From assembly GCA_023489135.1 (NCBI GenBank), contig JAMDCE010000300.1, positions 1 through 5,347 of the forward strand: a DNA stretch of 5,347 bases, written 5' to 3'. The stretch is from Chloroflexota bacterium (GTDB lineage: Bacteria; Chloroflexota; Chloroflexia; JAMDCE01). Below are positions 5,261 to 5,347 of the stretch, in pieces. Position 1 is the first letter of the stretch, and each line of letters opens with the position of its first letter. A program made the position numbers and the translations under genes. Below the pieces are notes generated by a model that was given only the letters and a program-made list of their open reading frames with translations, had not been told where the DNA came from and did no database searches.

Positions 5261-5347
5261 TTACGCCGCTTTATGTGGACGCACGGTAAGCGGTTCATCT
5301 GGCGTGATTGCGAAGTCAACGCCGAGAATCACAGCCAGACGGTACAG
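5261..5347 (-). CDS. 3' end of an unidentified minus-strand gene, possibly an XRE-type regulator or antitoxin
   Basis: Reading in from the right edge on the minus strand, only one frame is open: 28 codons ending in TAA at 5263-5261. The other two frames stop within 30 bases. The peptide begins LYRLAVILGVDF, continues AITPDEPLTVR and ends PHKAA. The LxRLAxxLG pattern followed by a short polar tail recalls the end of small XRE-family antitoxins (HigA-like), in which this helix closes the helix-turn-helix domain. The match is weak and the fragment is too short to be sure. The terminator at 5189-5214 lies in a fitting place downstream of the stop. The 46 bases between the terminator and this stop hold nothing I recognise. 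Confidence 0.45.
   Translation of the reverse strand: MYRLAVILGVDFAITPDEPLTVRPHKAA

Overview
The window reads as ordinary chromosomal DNA of moderately high GC from an uncultured-type bacterium. The gene content (an Lgt with a GRIGC-type core, a DUF2085 membrane protein, a CcdA/TlpA pair, a CooC-type ATPase and a DUF697 protein) fits Chloroflexota best, possibly a Dehalococcoidia relative. This assignment is inference from gene families and style, since no marker gene is present.

Left part (1-2975, + strand): a tightly packed, probably co-transcribed row. It holds the C-terminal end of a LolD/MacB-type ABC ATPase, lgt (prolipoprotein diacylglyceryl transferase), a DUF2085 membrane protein, ccdA (membrane thiol-electron carrier) and a membrane-anchored TlpA/ResA-like thioredoxin. 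Neighbours overlap by 4 and 26 bases or are separated by 1 and 3 bases. The common theme is the cell envelope: lipoprotein maturation, export, and delivery of reducing power to extracytoplasmic thiols, as used in cytochrome c maturation or disulfide reduction.

Middle part (2976-4809): after a 48-base gap with its own extended -10 promoter comes a CooC/AcsF-type P-loop ATPase, the nickel-insertion accessory factor of carbon monoxide dehydrogenase. Its client enzyme is not in the window. It meets a converging minus-strand gene tail to tail with a 14-base overlap. That gene encodes a GTPase-like protein with a broken P-loop and a C-terminal DUF697-like membrane region.

Right part (4810-5347): a divergent control region holds a promoter for the DUF697 gene, a degenerate copy of a CCCTCTCCC-type intergenic repeat, and a near-consensus sigma70 promoter. 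That promoter drives a tRNA-Pro(UGG) gene preceded by an unusually long leader with several possible hairpins. A palindromic terminator follows the tRNA, and the last 87 bases are the 3' end of a minus-strand gene, perhaps of an XRE-type regulator or antitoxin.

I see no CRISPR array, insertion sequence, phage gene or clear new system. The most interesting points are the CooC gene beside thiol-redox genes, the DUF2085 protein lodged between lgt and ccdA, the degenerate GTPase-DUF697 protein, and the structured tRNA leader.
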